From the NCBI RefSeq assembly GCF_964340395.1, contig NC_135569.1:8592540-8656539 (forward strand): a stretch of DNA of 64,000 nt, given 5' to 3'. Position numbers and translations under genes: made by a program. Origin of the DNA: Glandiceps talaboti. Lineage: Eukaryota; Hemichordata; Enteropneusta; Spengelidae. Within the stretch, counting starts at the first letter, position 1; each line of letters begins with the position of its first letter. The notes under the pieces were generated by a model that saw only the letters and a program-made list of their open reading frames with translations, was not told the DNA's origin and did no database searches. Shown here piece after piece: positions 23,701 to 33,071 of the stretch.

Positions 23701-26124
23701 AGACTCTCTCATCTTGGTATCAACGATGTTGCACTCAAATGGTTCAACTCATACTTAATGCAAAGGGACCAATCTGTCAAAATCAACGATATCGTCAGTG
23801 AACAATCAGAACTCAGTTTTGGAGTGCCACAGGGCTCTGTCCTAGGCCCTCTTTTGTTCACTATCTACATTGCTCCATTAGGAAATTTAATTCACAAGCA
23901 TGATCTTAACTTTCACCAGTATGCAGATGACCACGAACTTTATCTTTCATTTTCTCATCGTGACTCTCCTGTAGCCTTGTCCTCAGTCGAAACATGTATC
24001 CATGACATCAAGGAATGGATGACTCACAATAAACTCCAGCTCAACGACAATAAAACAGAAGTCCTTTTGATCCGCTCCAAATTCAACTGTGCACCTGCTC
24101 CACTCAACAGTGTCAACATTGGTTCTTCTTCCATCATACCCGTTTCATCTGCTCGCAATATCGGCATGATCTTTGACGACAATCACATGTTCAGTCAGCA
24201 CATTACGTACACTTGCAAATCAATCTACAACCATCTCTGCCGGATTGGATCCATACGACGCTACCTCACTAATGAAACATGCCAAACATTAATACATGCG
24301 ACTTTGACAGCCAAACTTGACTATTGTAATTCACTTCTCTATGGACTCCCAGACAACACAATAGGCCTATTACAACGAGCTCAAAATACTGCAGCAAGAA
24401 TAATCACATGCACCAGGAAATTTGCACCGATCACCCCAGTTCTCACCCATCTCCATTGGTTACCAGTTCGTCTCAGGATTGACTACAAAATTTTGCTGTT
24501 AATTTTCAAGGCTATTTACAACCAGACTCCTGCATACATCAGTGATCTGCTCCAGCCCTATATTCCAACTCGTACACTCCGTTCATCCACCAAGAAACTT
24601 TTAACATCTACAACCTACAAAACCATCACATATGGTGGCCGTGCATTTTCATATGCTGCGCCTAAACTATGGAACGTACTACCACTCGACATCAGAGAAT
24701 CTCCAAACTTGGAAACTTTCAAAAGAAAACTGAAAACGCACTTATTCTCCAAAGCATACAGTGTGGTTTAGCCATTGAACGTCATAGAGCAAAACAATGT
24801 TTTTGGATTTTGGCGCTATATAAACTTTGCTGATTGATTGATTGATTGATTGATTGAACTATTAGGCAAATAGATAAACATTTTTTTGTAAATGACAAAT
24901 ATTAGTCACCCAGGAACTAAGATATCGCACATAGTTACAGTAACATGATGGTGTATATTACATGTACATAGGCAACAACTGGGTTGGATTAGCATGTGAA
25001 TAAACATTTCTTAAAATTATCACATAAATTGAACAGTTGTGCTACAACACCATTGGCGCCATTTTGTTTTTTACTTGTAGTGACAAAGCCTCTCGTATTT
25101 TCTATGGCTGAATAAAGATAAATATTGGGAAATGACCTGACGATGCTCTGGTATTAGGTCGAATGCTGGTCATAGAGTTTTGTTGAGACCATCCGGTTTA
25201 TATTAAATTTTGTGTTATTAGGAGATGATATACTATAACTGTCTTCCTTACCATAAACAGACAACTCATGATGTCAGAAGCTATCTTGGCATGTGGAGGA
25301 TCTTCATCTCTGTTGCTAGGTTTCAAGTTGTATTGTAAACAAGATTGCCATAGCAACACCAAGGCTGCTGCATGTTGTTCTATTGAGTCAGTCTCTCTAC
25401 AAATTGGTAAAAAATAAAACAATATAAATATCATTTATGTGAACATGTATGTGTGTATGCATGTACAATCATGGTCAGTATGTATGTATGTATGTATGTA
25501 TGTATGTATGTATGTATGTATGTATGTATGTATGTATGTATGTATGTATGTATGTATGTATGTATGTATGTATGTATGTATGTATGTATGTATGTATGTA
25601 TGTATGTATGTATGTATGTATGTATGTACGTACGTATGTATGTATGTATGTATGCATGTACAATCATGGTACAGTATGTATGTATGTATGTATGTATGTA
25701 TGTATGTATGTATGTATGTATGTATGTATGTATGTATGTATGTATGTATGTATGTATGTATGTATGTATGTATGTATGTATGTATGTATGTATGTATGTA
25801 TGTATGTATGTATGTATGTATGTATGTATGTATGTATGTATGTATGTATGTATGTATGTATGTATGTATGTATGTATGTATGTATGTATGTATGTATGTA
25901 TGTATGTATGTATGTATGTATGTATGTATGTATGTATGTATGTATGTACGTACGTACGTACGTACGTACGCATGTATGTATGTATGTATGTATGTATGTA
26001 TGTACCGGTACGTGTGTGTGTGTTAAAGGTATGGAATTCTAAGTCAGTTTACAAGTATGCCCCTCTCTCCATTACCAGATTTTCCATTCCCTTGTAAAAC
26101 AGTCTTGTGACTGTCTGTCTGTCG

Positions 26125-26172
<48 letters not shown>

Positions 26173-26422
26173 GCCTACAAATAAAAGCAGGAAGTTACTT
26201 GTCTTCAAATTACCTGATTGCTGTCGTTACCCTGGTGATACAGATTTCAACCACCGACTGGTCATTATCATTTTGAAGGTAATCTGGGGACGATGAAATT
26301 TCTTGAATTTTATTCAAGACTTCAGACAGATCGTTGACAATGTCTTTATCCTCTATAGAGAAGAGATCGCCAGCTCTGGTGAGGTCTCGTTGTGCCAACA
26401 CTTGTGCAAATAGGTCATGCAT
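8131..26422 (-). CDS. VEPH1: VEPH1 / melted: PH-domain membrane adaptor, complete coding region in 12 exons
   Basis: Coding exons, 5' to 3' on the minus strand: 26214-26422, 25252-25396, 20689-20863, 20287-20450, 19243-19452, 17755-17969, 16434-17062, 15257-15399, 14431-14562, 13947-14064, 13041-13177, 8131-8337. All junctions are GT-AG and the phases agree, giving 827 aa, close to the roughly 833 aa recalled for human VEPH1. The N-terminal half is the helical armadillo-like region (starts MHDLFAQVL, then [14 protein letters not shown] and [14 protein letters not shown]). Exon 7 is a Ser/Thr-rich variable linker. The last two exons form the C-terminal PH domain ([20 protein letters not shown], then [20 protein letters not shown]). 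In flies, melted binds phosphoinositides through this domain, recruits Tsc1 and FOXO, and antagonises Hippo signalling in photoreceptors. The start was chosen because it matches the family N-terminus and follows a good acceptor at 26472. Coding exons 6 and 7 flank a long AC tract and exon 7 abuts a minisatellite. Gene identity is very firm; individual exon edges are firm. Confidence 0.96.
8519..8691 (+). mobile_element. LINE reverse-transcriptase fragment (fossil)
   Basis: The plus strand reads [20 protein letters not shown], then [20 protein letters not shown], ending in a stop. This is the region after the catalytic core of LINE reverse transcriptases (family pattern LQRLQNRALRI). It lies in the last intron of VEPH1, antisense to it. 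It is too short to place in a clade. Confidence 0.6.
10773..11206. mobile_element. Harbinger-like MITE, copy 3 (longest)
   Basis: Starts GGGGCGAGATCAATGGTTAA and ends AATGATCTTGCCCC, with TTA duplicated on both sides (10770-10772 and 11207-11209). At 434 bp it is the longest copy and best shows the inside of the family. It lies in the last VEPH1 intron. Confidence 0.8.
12613..12833. repeat. Minisatellite, about 8 units of roughly 27 bp
   Basis: Units are built on GCCAGTAACTAGGGGCACAG, with one longer unit. Lies in the last VEPH1 intron. Confidence 0.8.
13229..13580. repeat. Minisatellite, about 4 units of 75-95 bp, derived from a foldback element
   Basis: Units share AAATCTACCCGAGTTTCCCT, CAGGGTTTCCTGCCAGT and TTTTGTTAAGGGTAGTA. 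The same words form the element at 19569-19734. VEPH1 intron between exons at 13041 and 13947. Confidence 0.75.
14218..14332. repeat. Three tandem units of about 50 bp
   Basis: Units share CTAATAGACCTTTCCAATAA and CATCACCTAGCACT. VEPH1 intron. Confidence 0.6.
14918..15068. repeat. Minisatellite, 4 units of about 36 bp
   Basis: Units are AATCCCTGTATCTGGGTGTC then AGTTTGTCATTGTGCA. Followed by a stretch ending in AAATAAATAAATG that may be a LINE tail (15068-15250, weak). Confidence 0.8.
15650..16425. repeat. Minisatellite, about 20 units of 38-39 bp, abutting a VEPH1 donor
   Basis: Units follow CTTCCTAGGAGAGTATCCCC then AGGAGTGTCCCTACCAC with small variants. The array ends within about 10 bp of the donor of the VEPH1 exon at 16434. 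On the minus strand each unit has GGAAGGTGGTAGGG, which resembles a splice donor. Confidence 0.9.
17670..17737. repeat. AC microsatellite
   Basis: AC dinucleotides ending 18 bp from the donor edge of the VEPH1 exon at 17755. Confidence 0.95.
18125..18375. repeat. Uninterrupted copy of the 0.2-1.7 kb repeat
   Basis: Reads CCAATAACGGAACATGTATG, then GGAGGTCATGTGAGCCAAAA and AACAATCTATTATGAATTTT, matching both ends of the stretch at 233-1712. Confidence 0.55.
18487..19205. mobile_element. Split copy of the TA-flanked MITE with a nested insertion
   Basis: The family motif GACTTCTAATGTTTGCACTA at about 18508 and its continuation ACAGGGTGATTACAGG at about 19099, which are neighbours in other copies, lie about 550 bp apart. 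The Harbinger-like MITE at 18537 and extra sequence fill the gap. Confidence 0.5.
18537..18957. mobile_element. Harbinger-like MITE, copy 4, right end decayed
   Basis: Starts GGGGGTGAGATGATCAATAG after TTA and keeps the family interior, but the right end is worn (ATCCTACATTTAACTAC). It sits inside a copy of the TA-flanked family seen at 21027, so it is the younger of the two here. Confidence 0.65.
19569..19734. mobile_element. Foldback element with CCAGTGTTTTTGC ends
   Basis: CCAGTGTTTTTGCTAAGG at the left is repeated in exact inverse at the right (166 bp in all). The CAGTG terminus recalls hAT elements, but no 8-bp duplication is clear. The minisatellite at 13.2-13.6 kb is built from the same sequence. 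Confidence 0.55.
19853..19991. mobile_element. Foldback element with CCCAATA ends, copy 1
   Basis: The left arm CCCCCAATAACTTTTCTTCA runs through GACCTAAGGGTTTTGTCACTAC. The right arm is its inverse from GTAGTGACAAGGCCCC to AAGAAATATATAAGGG. The loop is about 15 bp. Lies in VEPH1 intron 4 (between exons at 19243 and 20287). Confidence 0.6.
21027..21355. mobile_element. TA-flanked MITE with about 45-bp inverted ends, complete copy
   Basis: Left end CTCTGGTAATCCAGCCTTTG and right end (reversed) CTCTTGTAGTTGAGCCTTTG, both running on into TTTACTAAGATAGACAC. TA lies on each side. Tc1/mariner-like by the TA target. Related copies are at 56307-56594 and 2841-3104, with a split one at 18.5-19.2 kb. 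Confidence 0.75.
21358..24857 (+). mobile_element. Nearly full-length L2/CR1-clade LINE in VEPH1 intron 2
   Basis: The element carries an endonuclease-reverse transcriptase frame, then a short 3' UTR (GGCGCTATATAAACTTTGC) and a TGAT tandem tail ending at 24857, a 3' form common in L2-like elements. It lies antisense to VEPH1 between coding exons 2 and 3. The left edge is uncertain. It follows directly after a MITE ending at 21355, so 21358 is only the furthest it could reach. No target-site duplication is obvious. The nearly intact frame suggests a recent insertion. Confidence 0.85.
21577..24771 (+). pseudogene. LINE ORF2 (APE endonuclease plus reverse transcriptase), one in-frame stop
   Basis: Two blocks in the same frame are parted by a single TAA at 22288-22290. 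The first (237 codons from 21577) holds the start of the APE endonuclease: [20 protein letters not shown] and LLAMTETWL. The second continues the endonuclease ([30 protein letters not shown]) and holds the reverse transcriptase: [45 protein letters not shown] and the catalytic QYADDHELY. The C-terminal [20 protein letters not shown] and [20 protein letters not shown] are typical of the L2/CR1 group. About 1,065 codons in all, the usual size. No ORF1 was recognised. The stop makes this copy inactive unless read through. Confidence 0.88.
25071..25130. mobile_element. Foldback element with CCCAATA ends, half copy
   Basis: Only one arm remains: TTGTAGTGACAAAGCC, then ATTTTCTATGGCTGAATAAA and ATATTGGG. 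Confidence 0.45.
25480..26004. repeat. Long GTAT microsatellite
   Basis: About 520 bp of GTAT with GTAC patches and one interruption containing CATGTACAATCATGG near 25652. It lies in VEPH1 intron 1. It creates long but meaningless Met-Tyr-Val-Cys frames. Confidence 0.95.
26105..26173. repeat. GTCT microsatellite
   Basis: GTCT units about 40 bp from the donor of the first VEPH1 coding exon. Confidence 0.9.
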
Positions 26423-26963
26423 GATGACGTTGCATTTAACATTGTCTCTCACTTGTCTGTATATTAATATCCTGTAAACAAAGAAAGGACACATTCATAA
26501 CAAATATACATAGATTTATAAATGAACAAATAAACAAACAAAACAACGATGAATTTAAATACAAGTAAACGTAAGGCCAAATAAAAAAATGTGTGGTTCC
26601 GTTGACACTAAATTTTAGAATAAGTGAAGTAGGTAAAAATTTTTTTGATATTTTTGATATTTTTTTTTTCATATGTGAGGTCTAGTTCAGTTAGTTATGT
26701 TTTCCGTTGTTTTCCATATGGTCTTTGTGTTATTGGTTTCTTCCCATCAGATGTACAGCCATTACAGATTGGAAGAATAGTTTTATATTGTCTTTTTAGG
26801 TTCACTGATGTCAGTTTCCGCATCCACTATTTCTTGCAAGATTTCACAATTTTCGCTAATTTTTTTTCTTCCTTGAATGCGTAAAAAAAAAAGAGTTGGC
26901 ATGAAAAACTAGGTGGGGGCCGGGTAACCAGAACCCAAAAATTTCTTTTCTTGGCCTAATAAC

Positions 26964-27286
26964 AGTGAGGATTAGGTATTTATTTTATATGTTTAATTTA
27001 TAACACAATTTTATCACGGCTTCTTGAATAATTAATGAAACAACATACATCAAGGGCTTGTTTATAACTTAATAAAATGCAAAATGTGTAAAATCTTTGT
27101 TACTGTACGTACAATAACAAACTTTTTACACATATTTTTTTTTTAGCTTTTTGCAGTGTATTGAGTTACAAACACAGACTTGGTCAATACTCTTCCGCAT
27201 ACAAGAAGGAAGCCATGATAAAATTGATTTAAAATTCAAAATCAAAAGTTAAGAATAAATACCCAATCCTCATCCATATGGCCACT
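26964..27286. mobile_element. MITE with GGATGAGGATTGGG ends, copy 1
   Basis: The left arm (GAGGATTAGGTATTTATTTT, TTATCACGGCTTC) is inverted at the right (AGCCATGATAAAATTG, ATACCCAATCCTCATCCATA). An inner palindrome around GTACGTACAATAACAAAC is shared with the copy at 59060. Lies in VEPH1 5' intron. Confidence 0.6.
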
Positions 27287-27368
27287 CTAAGTAAGGGGGA
27301 CTACAGTAGTTGAAATTGGTTTGAATTAATATCTGAGTGTAATTGTGAATTATCTATATAAGGTAATA

Positions 27369-27574
27369 CTGTAAACCTGCATATTTTCACGACTAGAAAA
27401 TTTTGCGATTTTACAGTCTTCATGTAGTTCACAAAGATTAATTTTCACTAATAACCATACTGGTACATTGCATTATGCAGAAATATATATTTTCGCTACT
27501 ACTTGTTTTCGCGTTTTTGTTTTGTAGGGAAATTAGCGAAAATAAATCTTACGCAAACATTTCCACGTTTACAG
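27369..27574. mobile_element. TA-flanked MITE with CTGTAAAC ends
   Basis: Inverted ends (CTGTAAACCTGCATATTTTC against CTGTAAACGTGGAAATG) lie between TA dinucleotides, as in Tc1/mariner-type MITEs. It ends 19 bp before the foldback element at 27594. About 206 bp, non-coding. Confidence 0.65.
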
Positions 27575-27593
27575 TACTTTTTATGCCCAAGAC

Positions 27594-27841
27594 TAGACTG
27601 TCGACAGTCGCTCGCGCCTTTTTTTCCTACGTTTTATCTAAACTCCGATCCGGCGCAACACTAGTATAATCGCAAACTGATATTGAGGGCCGAAGGCCCG
27701 AATGGTCGAGGGCCAAAGGCCCGAGCGACTTGCTCGGGCCTTCGGCCCTCGATATCAGTTTGCGATTAGACTAGTGTTGCGCCGGATCGGAGTTTAGATA
27801 AAACGGAGGAAAAAAAGGCGCGAGCGACTGTCGACAGTCTA
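27594..27841. mobile_element. Palindromic foldback MITE, MULE-like, with 9-bp target duplication
   Basis: The whole 248 bp is close to one long inverted repeat. It starts TAGACTGTCGACAGTCGCTC and ends with the reverse complement, around a central hairpin of GAGGGCC/GGCCCTC motifs. The 9-bp GCCCAAGAC flanks it on both sides (27585-27593 and 27842-27850). A 9-bp duplication is typical of Mutator-like elements. Because the ends meet in CTAG, the duplication could be read as 7-9 bp, so the superfamily is likely but not certain. No coding capacity. Confidence 0.85.
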
Positions 27842-28739
27842 GCCCAAGACATTTACTTGGAGATTACACACTCACATGTTAGAATCATATTTTATGATTC
27901 AGGTGAAAAATTTACAGATGTTTTATTGACAGGTACCTATCACACAATGGATGTTGTTGACAGACCAGGATTTTGTGGCCTCAATTTTATGTTTTTGGAA
28001 TACAAACATGTTGGTTACCTTTGAAAATGAATGCCCCTGCATATCCTTGAATGCATAAAACTAGTGAAGTATGTAGCGCCATTAGATAATTAAGCATTTC
28101 TAATTCTCACAAACATAACGACCTAAGACAGGTGTGAACCTAGGTCAAAGGTCATTAACATGCTGTGTGACAGTACATACGACTTCCGGCACAAAAACCT
28201 CTGACACACATTTCTACATGCATAATACTTGTATCCTTTTTTGATAACTAAATTCATTGATGTAAGAACTGCTGTCATAATATTCAGACGTTGCATGTAT
28301 AGTGCCTCATTAATGGATTTGTGGGTTTGTAATTGTATGTAGGAGTTTGAATGTATGGTTGAAGTGTTCATCGTGGATATCAGTCACAGTCCAGCATACA
28401 TCTGAACTCGTTTAGGTTTGTTTGGAATACATGATACATCACACACATTATTTAATGTATTGGAACTTGGAGTAATTGTACTGACAGTATAATTACTTCA
28501 AGGATGGAACAATCATTTTCTAAGGTAACTGGGTACTTAAACTCGCCCAAATTGCTGTCATAAAACGTCGATGTCTTGCCTGTCAGAATCGTGTAGTGTT
28601 GGTGACAGGTGCCAGTCTGGAACATGCTGAGTAACGGGAGCCTGTCAGGAGACTAGGTCAAAAATTTATCATGTATCATTACATTGGGTTTAATTAATGG
28701 CCATTGAATTAATTATCACTAATAGTATAATAACACTTT

Positions 28740-29030
28740 CATCCACACTGCAGTCCATGTCTGGAATGGACTCCCTGACAATATAGTTGGAGTGATCAGT
28801 GATAATGGTGCTCAGTCCTTCAAGAGCCATGTGCACAAACATCTTTCAACACCCTAAAGAAACAGAAGATTCTCTAATGTACTCCTAAGCTGCTGTGAAC
28901 CATTGCTTTGGCTCATGAGATTTACTTATATAGTGCTTTGCTGCTTATATCTGTGTATGACCTGGTCACATCTTATGAGCTATTGTTCACTTTAGCATTT
29001 TATATATAAAAAAAAATTAAAAAAACATAT
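28740..29030 (+). mobile_element. 3' end of a CR1/L2-like LINE (fossil)
   Basis: The plus strand reads HTAVHVWNGLPDNIVGVIS, then AQSFKSHVHKHL and a stop at about 28857. This matches the C-terminal pattern (KLWN.LP..I....FK..L..HL) of the L2/CR1 group. It is followed by about 170 bp of 3' UTR and an A-rich tail near 29007-29030. Only the last few dozen codons remain. Confidence 0.6.
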
Positions 29031-29625
29031 TCATGGGCTAAGCCCACAGGCGACTAGACTGTGATCCATTCTGCTGACATTGCATACCTTGTGCTTGTGA
29101 CTGCGGAAAGACACATGAAAACATTTTTGTTTACTTTACATATTACGGTTACGTTAATGTGCACAAACTTCACACGATATCATCACCAACACGAAAGTAA
29201 ACATATACCGCCCTCGACAAAACAAATACGGAGACACCCAAAACAGTTCCAAGTACCAGCAAGCTTACGTACACACCGCACCCGTCAGCTAAAAACAATC
29301 GACTTTGCCTTCAAATTACGTCATTTAGCCTGCAAACCGAAATATTGACACCTGTTCGGTTTCAGAAAATTTCTTTCGTCGACAAATCATTTAGTTTACT
29401 ACTGTGTACAATAAATATGTACCCCATTCGTGAAATGGCATGGAAAGACTTCTGCAAATGCCATGGACCGTTTATTCTAGCGTACTATTTACAACTCTAG
29501 CTCTGGGCGAGGTTCCACTGTACGTGAACTGTGAAGGTGATGTCATACACCTCACAGGTGAGATATCCTTTCGATATACGGTCGCAGTACGAAGAGTATA
29601 GCTAGAAATTCATAGGTGTACTCAC

Positions 29626-29760
29626 CTTAGCTCTCTTACGACAACATTTTATCGAAAACAATTTGCACCGTTTCTTGTAACATCCTAAATCACGTTCAAA
29701 ACACCTCAGCTGTAGCCACCCATCGCCATATTTGCTATCCTGCAATCGTCGTAGAGGGCG
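29626..29760 (-). promoter_or_regulatory. Candidate VEPH1 5' non-coding exon and promoter region
   Basis: A strong splice donor on the minus strand (AAG then GTGAGT at 29625-29620) ends a possible untranslated first exon. A matching acceptor (TTTGTTTACAG) lies at 26473-26472, 49 nt upstream of the VEPH1 start codon, so the first coding exon would run from 26471. The surrounding 29.5-29.9 kb is richer in CpG than the nearby introns, as expected of a promoter. The transcription start is not visible and the link to VEPH1 is inferred from the splice signals and position only. Confidence 0.35.
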
Positions 29761-31335
29761 CAAGTATGAGTCATCGAAGTTGTCAGAATGATAATTATGA
29801 TCGTCACTGAATCATGACAAGGAGAAGCGACAATTTGTTTCCAATCTGGTATAGCAACCGAGAAAAAAAGGAGAAAGCTTGTGTAAGCTCATTATCACAT
29901 GCCAATGCAATGACCAATTAAGCTTGAACGGTGGCAAGACTTCTTCGAACACAGAGGGCGGGGTGGGGGATTACAAAAAAAAATTAAAATACACACAACA
30001 AGTTACGCAATAAGCTTATCCATTCTTTTCCAATTACAACTGAAAACTCAATTTACGATTTACGGTGGATTTACGGAGAAAATAGCTTTCGACATCTTTA
30101 CGTTCAACAAAGAAATGGATTTGTAAGACAAACACCAAGTGTGAATCACTAGTGGTTGTAAACTTGTATATGGAAATAGGACTTGATGAAACGATATATG
30201 GGTAGGTATGAAAGTAAACAAACTCGACTCCCCGAAAATTCTGTTCTGAAACGAGTCTTTTATAATACATTTCTTTTAAGTGTGCTAGTTAGGTTAAAAT
30301 CATGTGCAACTAAATCAGTGATGTAAACGCCAATGAACATTTAAATCTACCATTTTTCTAATTCAAATCGGTGGCTGTAAAAAAAATGCCGGCTTTGTTT
30401 CGACATTTTGGCTCTCTACAGCTGTAATTTTACAAAATTTGCTACAATGGGGGGGGGGGGGGGGGGGCAATACCCATCCCCTATCCATAAGATCATTCCA
30501 CATATGCAAGCGCGACTAATTATTCAAATGTCACGTGACCAACTTTCACTTTTTAACGTTTAGAAAAAAAATTAATACATAGAGGAGGTTCATAGCTTTC
30601 AAAATATGTATGGTTTATTGAGTATTAAATTTGAAATACTGAAATGAAATATCATATCCTGTAATTGTAATTTGGGGTGGTCTAATACCTTAAGCATTTA
30701 GAATTTGGTATAACATAGAATTTAAGAATGGCTAGTTGTGTATCAGGCTAGAGGGTTTTTTTTATTTTTGCATAACTTGATGAAAACTCGTCATTGTTTG
30801 CCAAGAGACTTGTCTTGGTGGTACAATCTCAAGTAGCTCTTGATCTTTATCTAGCCCATATCTCTAAATGTAGATACTAACACAAAAACAATTCTCTTGT
30901 CGAGGTCAACGTGTATAGATCGTATATAGGTATATACCATACAACCATAAGGTAAAAGTCAACACATGGGGTGTCTTGATCCAAAATAACCACACAGCTT
31001 AACTGTTTTAAAACTCCCCTTGTATTCAATACGTAGTGTGTGTGTGTGTATGTGTGTGTGTGTCGTCATCTGCCTCCGACATGACAGTATAGGACATGGA
31101 TACGGGGTACACATCAGATACATGTTTGTCAAAGTTTCTTTTTCATGATCATGAACTCTATGTGAATCAAACTTAGAGACGAAATTTTGAGAGTATAAAA
31201 TCAAACAAAAGGGGGTGAAAAAAATATTATAGCATTCCAGATAATATGAAACTATCACCAAAAAATAAGTTCTAAATACTCTACCTTGAGATACAATACA
31301 AGCTACACATATTGTTTTCTTCGATACAAGTTGGC
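29761..31335. other. Gene-free stretch between VEPH1 and lipocalin 1
   Basis: No coding frame with support. It has a run of about 27 G at 30441-30467 and a GT run near 31036. Confidence 0.5.
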
Positions 31336-31341
31336 TTTATT
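31336..31341 (-). terminator. Poly(A) signal of lipocalin 1
   Basis: Minus-strand AATAAA about 125 nt after the stop codon of lipocalin 1, in the sequence CGCCAATAAAGCC. Confidence 0.6.
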
Positions 31342-31464
31342 GGCGAATACTATCATATCGACAATGACTTTAATTAATGCAAATACTAAATACCTATTGA
31401 AAATGGAATCTATACTAATCTATCACAAAGAGGAACATTCAGATATAAAGTGTTCTTGAAGACG

Positions 31465-31851
31465 TTATGGTCTAAGTCTCCTTATCAATGGACCGATCTC
31501 TACTTCTTTCTCGACGTCATCACATTCCGTTTGATCCGTTGGTACGAAGTAGCTGACGTCAATACCCATCGACTCTATGTCAGTCACGATTGACGCAAGG
31601 GTGTCTTCATCGAGGGTACGCTCTCTGCTAAGGATCCAGGCAAATTCCACTCGGCTCAAACCAAAGTAGTCAGTACAGGTATAAACAACAGCATATGATT
31701 CATAATCTGTGCGAAGTACCCAGTAATCACCCGGAGGTTGCCCTGTGTAGAGAGATAGGCATATCAATAATCATCAGAACTTGATGGATGGATGGATGGA
31801 TGGATGGATGGATGGATGGGTTGGTGGGTGGATGGATGGATGGATGGATGG

Positions 31852-31898
<47 letters not shown>

Positions 31899-32788
31899 GA
31901 GATTCACACTCCATATTTCCATAACAAATAGAAATGTATTACGTCATAGTATTATCTTTTCAGACTTTAAGCCTATGTTTGATTTCTTTGTGTGCCTGGC
32001 ATGATTGAATGTTTGTTATTTCACTATGTTTTTCCTTTATTTTCGGGGCGAGTTGAAACATTTTACACTGAAAGTGGCACAGTCAGTAACTGGCCTGGAG
32101 TCCCCTTTTTGCGGCAATGTACAAAGTACACATGTCGTACGTGTACACGATACATACATGTACTCTGGGCATGTACTATCAATATTTGGAAGCAAATCAT
32201 TACAGTTGATTGAGTATTTACAAGAACGTTTACGCTTACCTTTCAGTAATAGTACAGTAAAGTACAGCACAATACAGTACAGTACATCACAGCACAGCAC
32301 AGCACAGTACAGTACAGTACAGTACTGTTTAATATTTTGTATTAATTATTGCATACGTAAAACATTGCAAAGTAAACCAGCCAACCCCATAGGATAGTTA
32401 CAGATTTAGCCCTTTTAAAAACCTTTTTAACTTGAGAAATGTAATACTTACACCAAAAGAACTTTATTTTAAGTTGCTCTGGTACTCGTGGGTCTGGTGC
32501 ATATGCATCTCCTACGATCGCAGTGGTTGTTCCCAATAATTCGTTAATGCCTTCATTTTGAACGCGAACGTGTCCATTGTCTTTGAGTTGATAAATCGCC
32601 TTGGTGCACTTCAACATCTGCTGGAATGCGGCAGGAAACTTCGTGATTTCGTACCATGTACCCATATAACTAGTGACGTCGAAGTCTTGCTGGAGAGTGA
32701 CATTTGGACATTTGCCCCAGTTGAAAACTTGGCCATTTGTAACAACGCAGAGAGAGACTAGCAGAAACACGACGTGCGTCACTGCCAT
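31465..32788 (-). CDS. Apolipoprotein D-like lipocalin 1 (two coding exons)
   Basis: Exons 32452-32788 and 31465-31742 give 204 aa. The start at 32788 begins a hydrophobic signal peptide ([19 protein letters not shown]), so the product is secreted. Mature features are those of Apo[10 protein letters not shown], the lipocalin GxW motif in [11 protein letters not shown], then after the intron [20 protein letters not shown] and a C-terminal [13 protein letters not shown]. Four cysteines (GKC, LKC, YTC, TEC) match the two ApoD disulphides. The intron splits the Trp codon (phase 1, T then GG), as in the two neighbouring copies. ApoD-type lipocalins carry small hydrophobic ligands such as arachidonate, retinoids or pigments. 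The C-terminal tail ([15 protein letters not shown]) is longer than in the sisters. A longer reading frame upstream lacks an ATG, so it was not used. Confidence 0.92.
31782..31892. repeat. GGAT and GA compound microsatellite
   Basis: GGAT units followed by GA units, in the intron of lipocalin 1. Confidence 0.95.
32255..32326. repeat. Imperfect CAGTA/CAGCA pentamer repeat
   Basis: AGTACAGTACAGCACAG words, intron of lipocalin 1. Confidence 0.7.
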
Positions 32789-32852
32789 GGTGAAAATGAC
32801 CCGTTTCTTTCTACAGCCGTTGTTTGTCTGAAATGATCTTATCAATTTAATA

Positions 32853-33002
32853 CTATCTAAAGCTCCAGGTGACCACTCAATCTACATTTGGGATCACTTT
32901 GACCAGTATCGTGTATAGGACTTTACTTGTGTATCTACATTATCTACAAAATATGGTATTGATAGAATCGTGACCACCTTTGCACTATTCTCATGTACAC
33001 AT

Positions 33003-33071
<69 letters not shown>

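Larger units (their letters stand above)
26472..29625. other. VEPH1 5' intron (inferred), no exon seen
   Basis: Holds a MITE (26964), the two adjacent palindromic elements (27369, 27594) and a LINE 3' end (28740). Between 28.0 and 28.7 kb I see nothing definite. Confidence 0.45.

Noticed and set aside
25431-26097. Long open frames of Met-Tyr-Val-Cys or Ile-His-Thr-Tyr repeats on both strands
   Set aside because: They are only the GTAT microsatellite read in several frames; no start context, splice signals or complexity.
27585-27850. Large palindrome as a replication origin or terminator hairpin
   Set aside because: The exact 9-bp duplication on both sides marks it as a transposed element.
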